Of a stretch of DNA of 35,649 nt, positions 32,346 to 35,649 are shown one piece after another. Origin of the DNA: Nitrospira sp. (GTDB lineage: Bacteria > Nitrospirota > Nitrospiria > Nitrospirales > Nitrospiraceae); contig VGXC01000029.1 of NCBI GenBank assembly GCA_016873495.1, positions 1-35,649 of the forward strand. The letters are read 5' to 3'. The notes below the pieces were generated by a model. The model saw nothing but the letters and a program-made list of their open reading frames with translations, searched no databases and was not told the origin of the DNA. The first letter of the stretch is position 1, and every line of letters begins with the position of its first letter. The position numbers and the translations under genes were made by a program.

Positions 32346-33212
32346 GTGAGGGCATCCAAAAAGACCGAACAACCGATTCCGTTCATGAAATTGTCCGGCA
32401 GCGGCAACGACTTCATTCTAGTGGACAACCGGAAGAAGGTGGTGCATCCGCGCCGCGCCGGTGCGCTCGCCGCCAAGGTCTGCGCCCACCGCATGTCCGT
32501 GGGCGGCGACGGGTTGATTCTGATCGAGCCGTCCAAGCGGGCGGATTTCCGCTGGCGTCTGTTCAACGCGGACGGGAGCGAGGCGGAATTCAGCGGCAAC
32601 GGCGCGCGCTGCGCCGCCCGGTTTGCGTTCCTCAAGCGGATCGCCCCCCGGCAGATGCGGTTCGAAACCCTGGCCGGGATGATCGAAGCGGAGATGGTCG
32701 CGGCCGCCCCTGGGCGCACACCCGAGGCCGTCAAGGTTCGCTTCCCGGACCCGCAGGGGCTCCGGTTGAATCTGCGGGTGCCGATCGACGGAATCGAACG
32801 TGAGGCGCACTTTCTCGATTCGGGCGTCCCCCATTGCGTGTACCTGGTGGACGATCCGGACCAAGTCGATGTGGTGGGCATCGGCCGGCCCACCCGCTAC
32901 CATGCGCTGTTTCAGCCGGCCGGCACCAACGTGAACTTCGTCAGAGTCTTGGACCCGCACCGCATCCGCATCCGGACGTACGAGCGGGGCGTGGAGGACG
33001 AAACCCTGGCATGCGGGACCGGCTCCATCGCCTCGGCCCTGATCGCCAGCCTGGTGGCGAAAGTGGAGTCGCCGGTGACCTTGATTCCCCAGAGCGGGCT
33101 GGAGCTGACGGTGTATTTCTCGCGGCGCAACGGATCGTTTGCGGATGTGTACTTGCAGGGAGATGCCAGGGCGGTGTATGAAGGGCGCATTCTTCCGGAC
33201 GCCTGGCAGTGA
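32346..33212 (+). CDS. dapF: Diaminopimelate epimerase
   Basis: A 288-residue cofactor-free epimerase converting LL- to meso-diaminopimelate. The two catalytic thiols are Cys89 (NGARCAAR) and Cys223 (ACGTGS). The substrate loops SGSGNDFILVDNR, GGDGLI and GTNVNFV are intact. The start is set at GTG 32346 because a consensus AAGGAGGT (32330-32337) lies 8 nt upstream. The GTG at 32316 would overlap lysA and lacks such a site, and the ATG at 32385 would cut into the conserved N-terminus. It has about 13 residues before the usual first strand. Confidence 0.95.
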   Translation: MRASKKTEQPIPFMKLSGSGNDFILVDNRKKVVHPRRAGALAAKVCAHRMSVGGDGLILIEPSKRADFRWRLFNADGSEAEFSGNGARCAARFAFLKRIAPRQMRFETLAGMIEAEMVAAAPGRTPEAVKVRFPDPQGLRLNLRVPIDGIEREAHFLDSGVPHCVYLVDDPDQVDVVGIGRPTRYHALFQPAGTNVNFVRVLDPHRIRIRTYERGVEDETLACGTGSIASALIASLVAKVESPVTLIPQSGLELTVYFSRRNGSFADVYLQGDARAVYEGRILPDAWQ

Positions 33213-33235
33213 CAAACCATCTGGTATCAGCCTTT

Positions 33236-33286
33236 AGCGGTCAGCGCGAGACCAAGCGCTGATCGCTGAAAACCAACCGCTTTTTT
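33236..33286. repeat. Stem-loop and T-run between dapF and dapA
   Basis: AGCGGTCAGCGC (33236-33247) and GCGCTGATCGCT (33256-33267) are complementary at 11 of 12 positions with an 8-nt loop. Six T residues follow at 33281-33286. The T-run is 13 nt from the stem, too far for a standard terminator, so this is more likely an intergenic repeat or a weak attenuator. Confidence 0.55.
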
Positions 33287-33297
33287 GCGAGGTCGTT

Positions 33298-34170
33298 ATG
33301 TTTACCGGCTCACATGTGGCCATCGTCACCCCGTTCCGCAACGGCCGGGTGGACGAGAAAGCCCTGGGCGACCTGATCGAATATCAGATCGTCAATGGCA
33401 CCAACGGGATCGTGCCCTGTGGCACCACCGGCGAGTCCGCCACGCTGTCCCACGAAGAGCATGATCGGGTCGTGGCCGTGACGGTGGAGGCCGCGCGTCG
33501 CCGTGTCCCGGTCATCGCCGGCACCGGCTCCAACAGCACGGACGAAGCGATCATGCTGACCAAGCATGCGAAGGCGGCCGGCGCCGACGGGGCCTTGTTG
33601 ATCACGCCCTACTATAACAAGCCGACGCAAGAGGGGCTGTTCCTCCATTACAAAGCCGTGGCCGAGGCCGTGGATATTCCCATCATCCTCTACAACATCC
33701 CGGGAAGAACCGGCGTGAACATGGCGCCGGCCACCGTGGCGCGGCTCGCCAAGATCCGCAACATCGTCGCGACCAAGGAAGGCGCCGGGTCGCTCCCGCA
33801 GGTCTCCGAGATCATCCTGGCGTGCGGGGGCCGGATGACGGTGCTGTCGGGCGACGATGCGCTCACACTGCCCATGATGGCGGTGGGCGCCAAGGGCGTC
33901 ATCACGGTGACGGCCAACATCGTCCCGGCCGACATGTCGGCGATGGTATCCGCCTTCCTGGCCGGCCGGCAGGAAGAAGCCAGGACATTGCACTACAAGC
34001 TGTACCCCCTGTTTACCGCGCTTTTTTACGAGACCAATCCGATTCCCGTGAAAACCGCGCTGGCCATGATGGGCAAGATCGACGGCGAACTCCGCCTGCC
34101 CTTGTGCCCGATGTCGGCGGAACCGCGCGAGAGGCTGGCCCAGGCCATGAAAGATTACGGGTTGATCTGA
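33298..34170 (+). CDS. dapA: 4-hydroxy-tetrahydrodipicolinate synthase
   Basis: A 290-residue TIM-barrel aldolase condensing pyruvate with aspartate semialdehyde, the first committed step towards diaminopimelate. The Schiff-base lysine is Lys160 (VATKEGAGS) and the catalytic tyrosine is Tyr132 (ILYNIPGRTGVN). The carboxylate-binding CGTTGESATLS is intact. Length and residues are canonical. GAGG lies about 6 nt before the ATG. The repeat-containing 85-nt gap separates it from dapF; dapB follows after 20 nt. Confidence 0.96.
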   Translation: MFTGSHVAIVTPFRNGRVDEKALGDLIEYQIVNGTNGIVPCGTTGESATLSHEEHDRVVAVTVEAARRRVPVIAGTGSNSTDEAIMLTKHAKAAGADGALLITPYYNKPTQEGLFLHYKAVAEAVDIPIILYNIPGRTGVNMAPATVARLAKIRNIVATKEGAGSLPQVSEIILACGGRMTVLSGDDALTLPMMAVGAKGVITVTANIVPADMSAMVSAFLAGRQEEARTLHYKLYPLFTALFYETNPIPVKTALAMMGKIDGELRLPLCPMSAEPRERLAQAMKDYGLI

Positions 34171-34190
34171 CCGACGAAACGAGGCGAGAG

Positions 34191-34994
34191 ATGATCAAAG
34201 TCATTGTGGCCGGAGCGGCAGGTCGAATGGGCGGGCGGCTGGTCTGCCTGCTGAAAGAATCCGCCGCCCTAACGCTGGCCGGCGCCATCGAGAGCAAGGG
34301 CCACGTGTCCATCGGAGAGGACGCCGGCGAGGTGGCCGGCTGCGGCCAGAGCGGCGTGCCGATCCGAGACGACTTCGCTGCGGCCATGGAACGGGGCGAG
34401 GTCGTGATCGACTTTTCGGCCCCCTCGGCCACGCTGGAGCACTTGCGGGCCGCGGCCCAGTCCCGCCGGGCCATGGTGATCGGGACCACTGGGTTTTCCC
34501 CCCAGGAACTCGCCGAACTCCGCAGCCTGGCCAAGTCCATCCCCTGCGTCTTCTCGCCGAACATGAGCGTGGGCGTGAACATCATTTTCAAGGCCATCGC
34601 GGAGATGGCCAAGACCTTCGGCGAGGATTACGACATCGAGGTCATCGAAGCCCATCATCGCTTGAAGAAAGACGCGCCCAGCGGGACCGCACTGAAGATG
34701 GCCGAGGTCCTGGCCAAGGCCGTGAACCGGGACCTGGAGCAGGTCGGCGTCTATGCCCGTAAAGGGCTGATCGGCGAGCGCAAAAAGGGGGAGATCGGCA
34801 TCCAGACGATCAGGGCCGGGGACATCGTGGGAGACCACACGGTCTTGTTCGGCGGCATGGGCGAGCGGGTGGAGGTGACCCACCGCGTGCAGAGCCGCGA
34901 CACGTTTGCCCGCGGCGCGCTCCGCGCAGCCCGCTGGGTCGTCAAGCAGCCGCCCGGGCTCTACGACATGATGGATGTACTGGGACTGCGGTAA
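34191..34994 (+). CDS. dapB: 4-hydroxy-tetrahydrodipicolinate reductase
   Basis: A 267-residue NAD(P)H-dependent enzyme acting directly after DapA. The nucleotide-binding motif VAGAAGRMG is at about 6-14. The active-site segment EAHHRLKKDAPSGTA holds His155, His156 and Lys159 plus the SGT substrate loop. GAGGCGAGAG precedes the ATG. It is the last gene of the block. A diaminopimelate aminotransferase (dapL or dapC/D/E) does not follow, so the middle of the pathway must be encoded elsewhere. Confidence 0.96.
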   Translation: MIKVIVAGAAGRMGGRLVCLLKESAALTLAGAIESKGHVSIGEDAGEVAGCGQSGVPIRDDFAAAMERGEVVIDFSAPSATLEHLRAAAQSRRAMVIGTTGFSPQELAELRSLAKSIPCVFSPNMSVGVNIIFKAIAEMAKTFGEDYDIEVIEAHHRLKKDAPSGTALKMAEVLAKAVNRDLEQVGVYARKGLIGERKKGEIGIQTIRAGDIVGDHTVLFGGMGERVEVTHRVQSRDTFARGALRAARWVVKQPPGLYDMMDVLGLR

Positions 34995-35011
34995 GGTTCT
35001 TTCTCGCCAGG

Positions 35012-35046
35012 AAAAAGAACTGGGAGGGCTGCAAGCCGCCCCTCCC
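35012..35046. terminator. Terminator between dapB and the convergent small gene
   Basis: GGGAGGG (35022-35028) pairs with CCCTCCC (35040-35046). On the minus strand the stem is followed by AGTTCTTTTTC, giving a T-tract for the small membrane protein gene. A second stem, GTTCTTT/AAAGAAC (34996-35020), lies right after the dapB stop and may help stop plus-strand transcription. Confidence 0.6.
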
Positions 35047-35074
35047 ATAGCTCCCGTCTCGAATTGAAACCCCT

Positions 35075-35302
35075 TCAGGTTTTTGGAAGCAGCATGTACA
35101 TCCCGAATATGATGATCGGGGTCGCCACATACATGGCTTTCTTTCCAAAGACGTCATAGACCCCGTATATCAGGATCACCGTAATAAACGTGAAATAGAT
35201 CTGGGCGATTCCCTTATAGCTGCCCCCGGCCCCTTCGGCCAACGCCAACGTGGGCATCCCCGCCAGCGCCATGCCCGTCACCCATCCGAGTAGTCGCCTC
35301 AT
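35075..35302 (-). CDS. Small membrane protein of unknown function
   Basis: A 75-residue protein. A signal-like N-terminus (MRRLLGWVTGMALAGMPTLALAEG, possible cleavage after ALA) is followed by GAGGSYKGIAQ and two hydrophobic stretches (IYFTFITVILIYGVYDVF and YVATPIIIFGMYMLL). It may be a small subunit of a membrane complex, but nothing specific is recognised. A strong ribosome site (AAAGGAGG, 7 nt before the ATG) and a terminator behind it argue that it is a real gene. It stands alone, near what looks like an insertion sequence end. Confidence 0.75.
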   Translation of the reverse strand: MRRLLGWVTGMALAGMPTLALAEGAGGSYKGIAQIYFTFITVILIYGVYDVFGKKAMYVATPIIIFGMYMLLPKT

Positions 35303-35535
35303 GTCCCGCCTCCTTTGACTAGAAGGTCCACCGCAGAAACAACAACGCCTTCACAGGTTGCAGAAACCCGCGAAGGCGCACCAACATGGCCGCGATCTGT
35401 CTACGATTGCGGAATGAGAGCTGCTGTCGGCCTACCCCGGTTGCATACGGGCCCTCCGACTGCGGTGAGTGCCGCATAGCTTGCGCCCGGCTGGAGAAAA
35501 TGTCAACCGGACCGAGTCGGCATGTCAACCCAATT
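35303..35535. other. Region upstream of the small membrane protein gene
   Basis: I see no convincing gene or promoter here. An open frame of 69 codons on the minus strand (35319-35528) has no ribosome site and no recognisable protein features. Two copies of TGTCAACC (35501-35508 and 35524-35531) mark the side next to the putative insertion sequence end. Confidence 0.4.
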
Positions 35536-35649
35536 TAGAAATGTCCTCTTCTTCCCAAAGTAGAAATGTCCGGTTTTATGTTCCGGCCGCCGCCGCGTGT
35601 CGTCCACGTTCCGGCAACAGCCGTTTGCGCCACGGATGGTCCGGCCTCG
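35498..35649 (-). mobile_element. Probable end of an insertion sequence (integrase/rve type)
   Basis: TAGAAATGTCC occurs twice (35536-35546 and 35561-35571), preceded by two AATGTCAACC-like words. On the minus strand these read GGACATTTCTA, a terminal word I associate with IS21/IS481-like integrase elements. On the minus strand a frame from the window edge reads RPDHPWRKRLLPERGRHAA and stops at 35576. The HPWR word resembles the C-terminal tail of such transposases. The element would continue beyond 35649. The assignment rests on short motifs only. Confidence 0.45.

Noticed and set aside
33213-33297. Lysine riboswitch or classical terminator before dapA
   Set aside because: The gap is too short for a lysine riboswitch, and the T-run is 13 nt from the stem.
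35319-35528. 69-codon minus-strand open frame
   Set aside because: It has no ribosome site, an Arg/Gln-rich random composition, and starts within the putative IS repeats.

Overview
The window is about 35.6 kb of GC-rich, densely packed bacterial chromosome. It most likely comes from a Nitrospira-type member of the Nitrospirota. The main reasons are a periplasmic chlorite dismutase that closely resembles the Nitrospira defluvii enzyme as I remember it, and the gene order argD-argF-argG-argH-lipoprotein-lysA-dapF-dapA-dapB. Lipoproteins, RND adaptors and signal peptides point to a two-membrane cell. The genus is an inference from memory, because no database could be searched.

Positions 1-11565 (plus strand): a 5'-truncated PfkB-family sugar kinase, a tandem universal stress protein, and the internally deleted remnant of a CusA-type RND pump. 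These are followed by a small SAM methyltransferase, a TPR lipoprotein with a His-rich tail, and a tight cation-export operon. That operon consists of an RND adaptor, an HME-RND pump, a CaCA-type exchanger and a Ca2+-type P-type ATPase.

Positions 11572-16401 (minus strand): an HtrA/DegP-like protease, an RpoD-like sigma factor, and a slipin/NfeD membrane pair. A back-to-back promoter pair separates these from the plus-strand operon trmI, SDR, small secreted protein, aroE, aroK.

Positions 19968-25584: an RRM RNA-binding protein with a long leader, tRNA-Arg(TCG), an ankyrin lipoprotein, and a gene cluster holding chlorite dismutase between two uncharacterised genes. Then come phosphoglycerate mutase (minus), an unrecognised gene (plus) and a zinc-ribbon/DUF2628 membrane protein (minus).

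Positions 25756-34994 (plus strand): arginine synthesis from acetylornithine aminotransferase to argininosuccinate lyase, followed by an LptM-like lipoprotein and the meso-diaminopimelate/lysine genes lysA, dapF, dapA and dapB. A bidirectional terminator closes this block. The window ends with a small membrane protein and what looks like one end of an insertion sequence.

Cross-cutting observations: several promoters place the -10 hexamer only 7-9 nt before the start codon, which suggests leaderless mRNAs. A recurrent extended -10 of the form TGCTATnCT appears in several others. Short inverted repeats recur between genes and, in two cases, inside or against coding sequence (the P-type ATPase gene and argH). 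No complete new defence or biosynthetic system is visible; the most interesting accessory locus is the chlorite dismutase cluster.
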